The position numbers and the translations under genes were made by a program. This document shows positions 1 to 20,900 of a DNA stretch of 64,000 nt, one piece after another. Source of the DNA: Antennarius striatus (Eukaryota; Chordata; Actinopteri; Lophiiformes; Antennariidae). The notes under the pieces were generated by a model, which saw only the letters and a list, made by a program, of their open reading frames with translations, made no database searches and was not told the origin of the DNA. Location of the stretch: NCBI RefSeq assembly GCF_040054535.1, contig NC_090779.1, positions 21,379,001-21,443,000 on the forward strand, read 5' to 3'. How positions within the stretch are numbered: position 1 is the first letter of the stretch; the number at the start of each line of letters is the position of its first letter.

Positions 1-253
1 TATTTTAATGCCTCTGCTGTGTGAAAATATGTTTCCGCTCTTAAACTGCCCTTGTGTTTTAGAGATGTCTTCACGTTTGCACTCAGCTTTCCTTCTATCT
101 GTAGTCACACTTGAATTTGTACATTTAATAAAAACCCTTAAATATTTACCACAACAAAATCACACACTACACATACACAACTTTAGGCTATATTAACACT
201 TATTCTTGTCCTGCAGGTTTTTCAGTGTTTTTTCTTTCCTGTTTATTTTCCAG

Positions 254-8933
<8,680 letters not shown>

Positions 8934-9943
8934 ATACTCTTAAATCACAATACAGTCAAACAGCAAGAGGACTTTTGCAGATGAGCAACCACATTCCGTC
9001 CTTCCTCTTCCAACGCCAACAGAACTTTGCCAGATGCCAGACTAATGCGACACCTATTAAATCAAAACGCAGGGCATTGTAGTTTGCAGCTGGACTCCCC
9101 TGCGGTTTTGTAATGTGTGCCTTTTTGTATTTTTCATCCTGTACGTCTAACTATGATACAATTCGTAGATTACCTGTCCGACATATTAACGCTTGTACTG
9201 CCTCATTTCATTCAACTAACAAGCCTTTCTTAGACATTTGTATTTATTGGCTCTGAGCCAAATTTGGGGGGGTAAAGGAAAAGACTGCATCTTTTTACAG
9301 ATGAGATATTTTGTTAGCTTGTCTTTTACAGCGGTCATGCACTGAACGTCTTTCTGTAAATATCATCACAATGTTAGCAGCTGCATGTCAAATATAAAAT
9401 AAAAGCCAGGAATAATTAAAAAAAATAATAATCTAATGTAAATAATATAGTAATCAACTCAATGGACCAAATTTCTATTTATACTTGTAGATTTTTATAT
9501 TTTACCATTTCTAGTGCATTCAAATGCTATGTTTTAATTCTTGCTTAGTTGGGAAGATTAATGCTTTTATATTCTGGATTTCATAACACACTAAATGTGA
9601 TACATGGGGTACTGACATGTTTTCTAGTTGAACATGAAACACTGCTGGATTATTAGATAAGGTATTAAATAAATGAAAGAACACCAAAGAAAGAGCCTGT
9701 TGAAGTCCTGTATGCATAAACATATTTTTCAAGTGCCCAGCAAACATTGGCCGAGAAATCAGATTACATTTGCATGTGTTTATCCAGGGTGATGTACAGC
9801 AGCAGAAGGATGGTCAAGTCCTTGATCACCAGCCTCCAAAATAGGAAGGAGGCTGAAGGTCATAGGTCATGGCAAGAGACGGCGACCACGCCTGTCAGCT
9901 TGGGAGGGAGAGGTGTTACAAATGCAAAAATGGTAAAAATAAA
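8934..9943 (+). other. ptprz1 3' UTR with two candidate poly(A) signals
   Basis: AT-rich noncoding DNA after the stop. AATAAA hexamers stand at 9398-9403 and 9938-9943, so either a 470-nt or a 1-kb 3' UTR is possible. No gene is visible. Confidence 0.5.
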
Positions 9944-10754
9944 GACTTAGTCTGATGAAAACACAGTCCTGTGCGACCTGTAGATTATATTTTCCCTTTG
10001 TGGAGTCATGCTTTAATCCCTGCACTGAATTTGTTATTCCAATTGATTTCCCATGTGTTAATCCGGGATAAGACTCTGCAAGAAACGCGCCTTTTCAGGA
10101 CAGAAAATAGGTCAAGTGTCCCAGACGTCATCTTGACCGGCTGCCGTATCTATATCTTCATTTGCATTTTTGACTTTTTATAATTACATGACCAATTATC
10201 CCCAGCTTGGTGGCCTAGTTTGCATGGCTGCTTCCATAATTAGTGGAAGCAAACAGGCTGATTGTCTTTTTTTGTTGTTGTTTTTTGTTGTTTTTTTGTT
10301 TTTTGTGAAGCTGAGTTTGAGGCTGAGAAGACTTGAGAGCAGGATCAGAAATACAGAATATGGGATACATATGTATTATCAAACATGCTAGTTTAGGTGA
10401 ACAATATCTTAAACAGATTTCGGACAAACATTTTTGAAATATTTATTTTTCAACTTAAATGTCCAAAACATTCATTCATTTTCTGAACCTCTTATCCACT
10501 TTTGCTGGTCACCGTAAAGTTTAATACAGTATAGTAATTAAAAAACAACGGTCTTACCAATGGCATAACAACAAGTAGAATCTTAAAATGAATCTTTCAA
10601 GAAATGACTTAGTTGTGTAAAGTCAGTAGAACTGCACTAATGTGTGTTTTGTGTATTGTTTTAGGACTGGTGGAGTGTTTTATCTCAGATTTATACTTTT
10701 TAAAATACTCTACTTGGACACTAGTAGTTATAAATGATAGTAGTAACCCATCTT

Positions 10755-12075
10755 TACTGATGCGTTCCAGGACCGCCCCTGAAAAAACGAAATTTCGCAA
10801 TCCAGAGACGAACTATTTATTTTATTATTATTTACGGTGATTCAAACGTTTATGAACCCTCCCCATACTGATATTAAACCACCTTATATCTGTGTTACCT
10901 ATTCCCGCACCCTTATAGACTGTTCAAAGCACTTTTGTATGAAAGAAAAGTGTTTCTTTAATACACGGAAGTGTGTTCCGTGAGTCTCGGAACGCAGCGC
11001 TCGCACGGATGCTGCCAGCCTATAGCATGCGCGTATGATATCACGTGACTACCTTCTGAAAATCCGCGATGTAGTGAAGGCGTACAACTTGAAGCGCGAA
11101 TAAGCGATATTATATACAGTAATCCCTTGAAAATTCGTGCATCCACCATTGCGGCTTCATTTCATTGCGGATTTTTGGTAGGCGGACACGTGATGGCGCA
11201 CTCTAAGGCTATTGGCTGACAGCATCCCGTACGTCTCGAAATAGGATCATCATAAAAAATGGGAAATTCTCTTTCATTGTGGATTGAAGATTGCAGGAAG
11301 AAAAACGTAACTTTTGATTCCAAAATAATCTGAACAAAAGCAAAGTCCCTTCATGATAACCTTGTGGCTGCTGCTGCTGCTGCACCTGATGACGTAATTA
11401 AACCACAATTTGCCAGCATCATGGTTGTCATGTTATTGTCTAGTTTAAGGTTTACGACCAGCCAAAATGTTGAAATGAAACATGTACAACATCTCAGTCT
11501 GAGTCTAAAAAGAATGGACTCACATTCCTGCCTAGACCAGAATTACAATGGACCGATGTTTTCAAAATCGACGGTGAGTCTATAAGAGTGTAGGAAAAGG
11601 TCATTCAGATGTAAGGTGGTGTAATAATAGTGGACGGAGGGTTCATAAACGTTTAAATAAACAAATAAACAATTTTTTTTTTAAAACTTTGTAGCTTTAT
11701 CGCGGAATTCATTGATCGCCTGTGGAACGCGTTAACGGGTAATGCGTTCTCACCGGGACAGAAGCGAGGAGCGTGTCCCATGAGCTCTAGTCACGTGATA
11801 TGCCGTACGTGCATGTGATTGGCTGACAGCATCCGTGCGTGCACAGCTTTCCGACACGGTTCCCTCTACAAGTTTACTTCTGCCTTGAGAAGTGGAATTT
11901 TTTCTTTTCTTTGTGAAAACCTTGCAATCAGTAACTCAGTTACTCCTGGATAATGTGTTCCAGGGCCACCCGCGGGAAAAAAAAATCCACGATATAGCGA
12001 CGAAATATTTATTATTTACGTTTAATTTAAACTTTTATGACCCCCCCTCCCCATACTGATATTAAACCAGTAGCA
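10755..12075. mobile_element. rearranged DNA-transposon arms
   Basis: Two similar segments, about 10765-10880 and 11950-12068, share GTTCCAGGRCC, a run of CGAAAAA-type sequence, and end in CCCCATACTGATATTAAACC. A second motif, GGCTGACAGCATCC, occurs at about 11213 and 11820, and a reverse-complement version with CACGTGATAT sits near 11000-11050. Direct and inverted copies together suggest nested or rearranged copies of one nonautonomous element. Family not assigned. Confidence 0.55.
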
Positions 12076-12079
12076 CGTT

Positions 12080-12373
12080 TTGGAAGCTACACAACCCAGC
12101 GGGCCCTTCCCAGCAGAAAGGTGTGTGGAAGCACTGGAAATGCTGAAGGCGGAGTTCGGTGTGCGATTCCATGAACCGCATGCCAAGGCAAAAGAAATCC
12201 GTCTTTTCCAGAAGCAATTTATTGCCGCCATCGATGAAGCTCAGCCTTGTGACACTTTTTGGCTGCACGTATATCTGCAAACCTTTTCAGACATGGATGA
12301 GCTGGAAGGTGTGGAGATGGGGGCTGGAGTTTCAGGGCCGCGCCTGGAAAGAGGAAGAAGAGGAAGGGCTTGA
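12080..12373 (+). pseudogene. decayed transposase-like ORF fragment
   Basis: A 97-codon open frame, in frame but without context, containing CVEALEMLKAEFGVRFHE and KEIRLFQKQFIAAIDEAQP. The pattern (short hydrophobic helix, RF, then LF..PF...IDEAQ) resembles the C-terminal part of hAT-type proteins of the ZBED/GTF2IRD2 group, which is a resemblance from memory only. After DEAQP the frame loses this likeness, so it is probably a broken remnant between the transposon arms and the minisatellite. Confidence 0.4.
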
Positions 12374-12567
12374 GTCCGCGTCATGAATGAGGCGCAGTTC
12401 CATTATCGGACACAAGACTGGACCCGTGAGGATGATATGGACGGGTCCAATATGGTGTCCGATATGTCCAATATGGACGATAATAATATAATAATATAAT
12501 ATGGACGGGTCCAATATGGTGTCCGAACTATGGTGTGCGATATTGGAACTCAATATGGTGTCCGATT

Positions 12568-13190
12568 ATGGTGTCCGATAATGGAACTATGGTGTCCGAT
12601 AATGGAACTATGGTGTCCGATAATGGAAACATGGTGTCCGATAATGGAACTACAGTGTCCGATAATGGAAACATGGCGTCCGATAATGGAAACATGGTGT
12701 CCGATAATGGAACTATGGTGTCCGATAATGGAACTATGGTGTCCGATAATGGAAACATGGTGTCCGATAATGGAACTACAGTGTCCGATAATGGAAACAT
12801 GGCGTCCGATAATGGAAACATGGTGTCCGATAATGGAACTATAGTGTCCGATAATGGAAACATGGCGTCCGATAATGGAAACATGGCGTCCGATAATGGA
12901 ACTATAGTATCCAATAATGAAACATGGCGTCCGATAATGGAAACATGGTGTCCGATAATGGAAACATGGCGTCCGATAATGGAAACATGGTGTCCGATAA
13001 TGGAACTATAGTGTCCGATAATGGAAACATGGCGTCCGATAATGGAAACATGGTGTCCGATAATGGAAACATGGCGTCCGATAATGGAAACATGGTGTCC
13101 GATAATGGAACTATAGTGTCCGATAATGGAAACATGGTGTCCGATAATGGAAACATGGTGTCCGATAATGGAAACATGGTGTCCGATATG
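12568..13190. repeat. 21-bp minisatellite, about 30 units, with higher-order blocks
   Basis: Unit ATGGTGTCCGATAATGGAAC plus T or C. Because 21 is a multiple of three, frames stay open on both strands (MVSDNGT/N on +, IGHHVSI-type on -), which explains the long ORFs. A six-unit block is repeated at 12568-12693 and 12694-12819, and a different five-unit block at 12924-13028 and 13029-13133. One 20-nt unit at 12904-12923 breaks the frame. A degenerate prelude with a duplicated ATATGGACGGGTCC lies at about 12430-12567. Not a gene. Confidence 0.95.
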
Positions 13191-14075
13191 GAGGGACGGT
13201 GGAGGAGGAGGTGACGAGTTTTCTGTCTTCATGCGGGGTCCCATTTTCCACGACGTCCGCACTCAGGCATTGTCCACACGCTGCTGGAACTTTTTGAAAG
13301 TTTTTGTTACTTTAAATTTTGAGAAATACTGATCAAATGAACAAATGAATCAAATAATAATAATTATGAGAATTAGTGTTTTTGGACCGCTGATCTAGGG
13401 GTACCGGGTAGTGATATCGGTCGCAAAAGTGACGGCTCTGAGAGCCGGCTTTCGTGTGGACGCAAATCTTTTTCTAAGCGGAGTGAAAAAAGTTGCATTT
13501 TTAAAAAGTTCCAGCACCACAGTCAGTCCGTTAAAGGCTGGCCTGATGCTCACCTGCCTTAAACATTGAAAAAATAAATAAAATAAAATAAAAAAAAACA
13601 CGCAACGTCTACCCTTTTGGCAGCACGTAGATCTATTTATTTTTATTGTAAAATACATTATTTCGGATTTATGCAGACCTGAAAACGACAGAAGCTTCAG
13701 GTGTATTCAGAAAGTTAGTAAAAGACACTCAGCTGTGCTGCTGTGCAGTCAGACAGTTGGTTTTAACTTTGTAGATCTCCAGTATTTCCTTGACCCTGAC
13801 ACAGTCATTTGTTTTGTGGTGCTCAAAGATGGAAAAACAATTTTGTTTCTCGAAGTTGATTAGATAAACTATTATGAAGGCTGTAGCGTGCAAACAAAGT
13901 ACTTAAAAGCCTGTAAGTGTTTAATGAGAATGCTTCAGCAACTACACAAAAGTGATGAAATAAATGCATTTGCATTGAAAAGATACATTAATCGAAAGCT
14001 GCTTGAACGCTTGAATATTTTTCAAATGATCTATTTTTAAAGACAGAAAGAAAAAAAGGACGTGACAGAATGACT
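13191..14075. other. intergenic, nothing recognised
   Basis: AT-rich sequence between the minisatellite and the aass 3' end. No convincing ORF, RNA gene or repeat seen. Confidence 0.6.
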
Positions 14076-14838
14076 TTTATTCGTGCAGCAACTTTAACAT
14101 TCTCAAGAAGCAAAATATGTTCTATCAAAACAAGCTTTTATAATCATCTCAAACATGTAAGACGAAACAAGCGTAAATAAAAACCGTCCATTTATGTGAA
14201 TCAAAGCAATATTTAGATTCATTTTCTATTTCTTTCAACCATAAAAACATCTGGGGAAAAAAAAAATCAACACCTAAGCTTTAGCTTCGCGAGTCTTCAC
14301 AACATACAACGCAATGGAAGTTAACGCCAAGTTATTTTACGATGGACGGTGGATGACGGACCTTTGGTCTGGTGGTGTGAATTAAAGGTTTTGAAGATTG
14401 CTGGTGATCATCATCTCTCTTGCTCTTTCACATTTTGAGGGCATTTGTTTGTTGGGGGTTTTTTTTGTTTTTTTTTTAATCAATGCGAAAATCAGTGTTT
14501 ACACAGATCAAGCGATGTGAAAACAGACAGTAGGTTTAATTTGTACACTGAATGACAATTTACAAACAGGTAAATAAAGCTCACATGTACAGTTGCATGA
14601 AGCGCTAGAAAGAAACATCTTCACATGTCGAATCAAGCCTCTAGGAATTTAAGTTGCTTTATGGGTGGAGTAGTGTTTGATCTGTTTTTTTTTAGACAAT
14701 ATCAATTTAAACCCGTTTGACTGAAAATATCCAAACAAGGTTACTGAACATGATTGCACGCAGCCTTTTCTGCATTTAGAGCGACGACATTGTTTTTAAA
14801 ATGATGGCTAAGGTACATTTAATCTGCCGCCGTCTGCT
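14076..14838 (-). other. aass 3' UTR with candidate poly(A) signal
   Basis: An AATAAA hexamer on the minus strand (14076-14081) is the first good candidate about 760 nt past the stop. The UTR is AT-rich with T runs. Confidence 0.4.
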
Positions 14839-14957
14839 TCACTCCTGAAGGGTGCTCTTGGACAGGAAGTGAAGTCCCTCCTCCTTCAGCCGCGTCAGCA
14901 CCGGCCCATAGATGTCTTTCTTCATCGGAAGAACCAGTCCCTTTGCATTTATTTCAC
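14839..14957 (-). CDS. aass: aass exon 23 (last coding)
   Basis: Encodes (G)[18 protein letters not shown] and ends [12 protein letters not shown]. Acceptor gtctgcag. Two bases complete a Gly codon. Confidence 0.93.
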
Positions 14958-17900
14958 CTGCAGACAGAGAAGAAAAAAAGAATATTAGCGTTACAAACGG
15001 ACAAATTTACAATAAACCCACAACAAATCTTCTTGACTGATGTGACTGACCATCAAGGAGCATGCGAGCAGCAATGGCTGCTGGGTATCCTACAGTCTTG
15101 GCCATAGCGGAGAAGCCGTTTGGGTCACCGTAGACCACCAGGGTGATGTGTTTGGTCTCCAGCTCACCAGTAGGATGGCGAAGCCCCACGTCGTTTCTCA
15201 ACATGATCATGTCTCGCTCGCCCTTATCTGACCACAGAGGAGAGAAAAAGTCAGCGCTTCACGTTCTGGTAAGACGTCTACTGTCAGTAGATGATCTTTG
15301 GTTCGTTCTCAACTGAAGTAGAGTTTGGTTTCCAGGTGTTTTGCCAGAGCGGCCAGGACGCTGTCGGCGTGAGGCACCGGCTCGTCTCCCAACATTCCAA
15401 ACCTGAACACACACAGAGAGCAAAACACAATGGAATAACCTTCATCAAGCCATTTCAAAAACACAGAAAACCAGGCTGCTTTGCCATCCCCTGCAGTGGC
15501 TGTGGCCTATACATCTTTGATTGAATCTAAACAGATGAGCAGCTGCTTTTTTGTCACCGTTTCGTCGGTGAATTGAATAAATGAACAACGAGTGATTTGA
15601 GCTGTTGGCTTTTTACTCTTAAGGAAATATGGAACATGGATGGAACGCTTCCAACAGTTCACTTTGACTGTCAGAGGAATTTGTGTTTCAATGACAACAT
15701 GGCACTCTACCCTTCACTGCCAGCGGAACAATGGCAGCACGAAGCCTTGGTCTGAAGAGACTCTTGGAAAAGTTGATTTAAATTGAAAAGTGTGCACACT
15801 ACACCACTTCAGGCATCCTCATTATGGAGGGATGTAAAAAAGTATGTAGAAGAAGAGCAGCGTCGGCCTTGTTCTCCGCCCAGCATTCAAAGGAACCACT
15901 GCTAACTTTGAAGAGCTGCAGATGTCAAAAGCTACCTTTGCTTGTTTAGGGCTTTGCTCGCATTAAAATCTCTATTTCAGTTTTTTTTTTCTTACAAAAA
16001 TGCTTCACATTTATCTGTTGGGTAAATGTTAAATATTTTCCTGAGTAGTTTGCCAGGAAGTCAAACACTGGACCAGACCAGGAAACGGAACTTCACCACA
16101 TGCTGGAACCAATGAATGGGAGTGCAGTGGCACCAAAATGGCTCAAGTAAAAAGTGACAAATTTTGTTTCATTGTGTTGAAGGTAACTTTTCATCTGCTG
16201 GGTTTTCAATATCGATACCACATTACGACTGTTTCACAATAAAAGTCTTGTTAAGCAATGAAGGGGTTCAGTTTGCAGAGAGCCTTTTTTTTTTTTAAAA
16301 AGCCATGAATCATTTTTAGCATTTTTATTAACAGTAACTTCCGCAGTTTAACTGCATACACCGGAACAGTCAGCACTCTTTTTTTCCATTGCTGTTTAAG
16401 TGGATCAATGTGGAATCACCACACCAGACTGTCGTGGGTTTTGCTTTTCTTTCCAGACGACACTCTTTTATTTACCACTGGCTCGTATCTAAATCTGACC
16501 ATAGAAATCTCTTTTGGACTGGTTTCTCCCCATAAGCTTGTTTTTAAATAAAATGTAGGGTATATTTTTCATCGCCTAAGAGAACCATTCATTGACATTG
16601 AAACTGTTACTTAATTATTCTAAATACTTTAGACTGACAGGATACCAGATTCAACTCTGAGATGCATATAGAACAAATATCTAAAAAAAAAAAAAAGGGT
16701 CAAATGTGGATTTTTTATATTTAACAAATAAAACTGAAAGTCAAAAGACTGTTTTCTGCAGAACAATGTCTATATTGTATATTTACATCCTACGTGTTGC
16801 TGTATTAACTGCTCTTGAACAGTCAGTCTATTCATAGAGCTGAAGTTAAATACACTGTTCGCGTTGGGTCACAATGTGATGTTAGTCATACCTTCAGTTT
16901 GAACCGAACTCGGCAGAAGAATAAATACTATCCTGCATACAAATGGAATGACCTTCAAAAACCAATGAATTGAGTTTCCCTTACTTCACTTGAACATTTT
17001 TAAAAAAGATCGAACTTTTATATTTTAACACTTATAATTGCTTTTCTAAACTGTGAGCGTGCATACGTGTCTGAATTGTTTCGCTGTATGTTTAAACCGT
17101 AAATATTCATCTGCGTGAGACCTGTAGTCAAAAACGGATCCAGATCTCAAAAGAGGCCTTCTGATTCAATTAAAGCTTAATTCATTCTGTGACTACAGGA
17201 ATATATGGCTTGACAAGAAGATTTAAATGCAGCATTAAACAGATCTGTAGCGGCGCTGCAGGAATCTCTCAGGAAGCAATGTAAAGAAATCCAAGGCTCC
17301 ATTTTTTATGTTCAATTTCAAAATCCATCGCTTATCAATCCAAATTAGGACCTGGTTTTAGCAAATAAAAAATACAGGAAAGATGTAACTGGAAAAAAAT
17401 TGTAAGGTGTGCAGGTTTTGTATCTTCAGCGTTTGATTTTGATTTTTCAACACCGATCCAAGTGACATTTGTAAGTCACAACTAAAGAAAAAATCTTTGA
17501 GCACAAACGTCGTCACTTTAAGAGGACAGTCGCTTGTTTCCTGTTTGTTTTGTCATCAGCTCTCAGAAAACGCATCGGTCGACTGGGTGAGACGTCATCT
17601 GCTATCTGGGAAACGTTAATGTGTCTCACCCTCTCAAGCCGTCGATGAAGGAATCGTCCCTTTCGGTGCGTTCATATATGGCTTCTTCAAAGGCACTCTG
17701 GGAGATCGAGGAGGACAATCCCATCTGCTTACAGAGGAGCTCTTTCTGTGGAAACAAAATATCACGGGATCTCTGTGCAGGTCCTCCACGGATATGATCA
17801 CATTCAAACTCAACTCTTTGTCTTAGCTCTTCATGCAGCTCCTGATTGCTTTGCATCTCCTAAAGATGCTCCCTTTTACATCCTGGACTGAACTTTATCT

Positions 17901-20900
17901 CCTTGACTCCTCAATTAATACAAGGAGATCAGACAGTTTAGAGATAGCTGCATCACAACCTTTAAAGAGGCACGAGGCCATTTATACGTTTCTCTTTGCA
18001 TCTGTTTCCATAGTTGTTTTAGGGGAAAAAAAATGGCATTTTAAATGTTTTCAGAAAGACAAGGAGGTATTGAAAAATCACTAATTAAGATTTGACTTTA
18101 GATGAACATATTTTAAACATTTAGCGCCAGTTCTTTTTCATCAGAAAAATACAAAAAAAATGGCTGTGATTATCTGCGATTAACCGGCATTGGCTGTCAA
18201 GAGAGCCTTGGCTCACTGCAGCCTTGATGCTGACAGGCAGCCATTGACAGTAATAGGCTCTTCAGCAAACACACTTTCACAGTCGCTTCAAGTGGAAGAA
18301 AAGCACGACAGCTTGTTTTTGAACAAAAAAAAACAAATGATAGACAGGAGAAAGAAGTAGAAGGCAACTTCTCAACTTTGCATGTTTTACACTCATTCAG
18401 TGGTGGCTTTTACCCAGGAAACAGGAGAGGAGGTGTGGTGCAGGATGGGACAGGTGTCCTTGTTGATCAGACCCAGTTTGATGAATCCGCTCATGGCCTT
18501 CGAGAAGCCCTACGAGGACATAAAAAAACAAAAGAGAACCAAGCTGCAAAACACGCTGAGAGAGTACAATTCAACAACACTAGAAAAAGTACATTCTCTT
18601 CTTTAACTCTTTGTCCTCTAAAAGAAAAATATGGAAATGAATCACACAACAAACAGTCAGGTAACAATCAAAATAAAATCTATTCACTTCTTTATATTTC
18701 TTCATGTCTGTGCTGTTTCCAGCAAACAATGACAGAGTGTTTAAAAATGGCCTTTCCTTTACGTTTAAATCAGGTTTTGTGGGAAATGCATGTACAGTAT
18801 TTTCCTGAGTGATCCAGCATCATGAAAGCTGCAGACACAAACTGGACTCTGGACTTGTGAGTTTTATTTGTATTAAAGTTCCCAAAAGGCAGCAGCTTCT
18901 CTGCTTATCTGCTCTGTAGATAAGAGAAAAGGCAAGCAGGTGTTTCTGAACTAAACTAAATAATATCAGCTGAAAATGCTGCCGTGTGTATGTGTGTGTG
19001 TGTGTGTGTATCTGCCTGTTGTACCTTGTAACGCAGTGTTCCTCTCAGGACTGTGTGTGCGGTCTGAATGCCGTAACACTCCGAGTAAACGGTGCTGTCG
19101 CGGTTGGGAAATCCCTCCAGGTTGAACCCAGGGAAGAAATCCATCGGCGCGGCGGAGTCCATCAGGGCCCCCCCAGCCGGGATGCTCACCACCTGAACAC
19201 ACAGGTGCACCGAATCCATTTGTAGGGAGGCAGATAAACCAAAAAGAGGGATATTATGAATGATATTAATCATTTTTGGTCATTTGAGGCCACCATACCT
19301 CATTTTCTTTGAGGAAGATGGCGGGGCTGATGGTGTTCTGAAGGACGCCGTACGGGAACCAGCTGAACTTGTAGCGAAGGGGATTGTCTGAGCATTCAGG
19401 AGCAGGAAGTCCTCCGCAGAAGGAGATGTAGGACTCCACCTACGTCATCAACAAAAGTAGGACTGAATTTATTGTTATTATGGATAAAAAGTCACCTGAC
19501 AATAACCCCGTTTGACTGATTGGAGCGAATCCTGGATCCTGAAGAGACAAGCAGCAACGTTTCCTAAAGTCACACCTCCTCTGAAATCAGGTATTTGTGT
19601 TCAGAGGGTTGATGTGAGCCTTCAAAGTGTGAATGACTTCAATACTTGCATGACGACATCTGTTGAAGCACCAAACCCTGTGCGACCAACCATGTGAACC
19701 ACGTCTGTTTGATGGATCGATACAGCTGCCGGCCCACGAGTGTTCAAACAATCATTATCTCATGCGTGTGTGTCTGCCTGTGTGTGTGTGTGTGTGTGAC
19801 TCACAGTACAGCCGTCGGCTTTGGCCTGGTCAATGCACTCCATGGCCAACATGTGATCGATGCCTGGGTCCAGTCCCATCTCATTCACGATGGTGATTCC
19901 TGCCTCCTCCGCACTGACACACAAAAACCCACAACAGTTGTCAGTGTGATCCAATTGTGTGTTCTGTTTATCCGTTATTGATCTGTATTATAATTGTGAC
20001 TTGCCAGGTGACTGTAGATGAAACAAGGGGATTACATTTAAATCTAATAAATCCTAAGATGTTCGACATCCTATCTTTTATATTTCATTTTAAGATCCAT
20101 CCATTAATGATGTATGAAAACACTTCTTAAATCCTTTCCAATATTGTATTTAATTATCACACATTCTTCCTTTCAGAGGTTTAACTGCCGGTACCAGAAG
20201 AGAAATGACAAGTCCATTCCAGCTGTGTTTCCATAGCTACATTTGAACTAGCTTGTGATGTCATACAACTTTCATACGAATGGAACCCCTGCTGAGCGCT
20301 CGGCGGTCACCTGCTGTGCAGCTCCCTCATGGCAGGACTCAGGTAGCTGGCTGTCAGCATGTTCACTTTCCTCTTGATGCAGTGTTTGGCGATGAGAGGG
20401 TGGAGCGAATGCGGCAGCATGCTGAGGAGCAGAGGGCGGGGCAGGGCAGACGGCGGATATATGATCACCCAGTTCCCATTATTACACCTTTACAGTCTGT
20501 TCCCCCACATGTTTGTCGCCATCACACCGTACCTGATCACCAGGTCGTGGTCTTTGATCAGAGAGTCCAGGTGTCCTTCCTGGCTGCAGACGTCCACCAT
20601 GATGGCGATGGTGTTGGGATATTTAGCTGCGAGATCTTCTGCCTGCCTCAGAGGGACTGAGCCTGAACAAAGAGGAGAATTTCTCATGGTAATGTGTAAA
20701 GGTCATTTTTGATTGTAAATAGTAGCTCTGAATTATTCTTTTTAGGACCAGAATTCTGTACAAATGCGCTCACCCACAGTGACCTGGGTCCTCTCATCAC
20801 GAGTCAAATACTCAACGACGGGTCTAGAGACGTATCCGGCGCCCAGCAGCAGGACTCGCTTCATCCCGGACTTCTTCATGATCTGCGCCTTTTCCCTGAA

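Noticed and set aside
12528..13262. 244-codon minus ORF
   Set aside because: Purely the 21-bp minisatellite read on the other strand.
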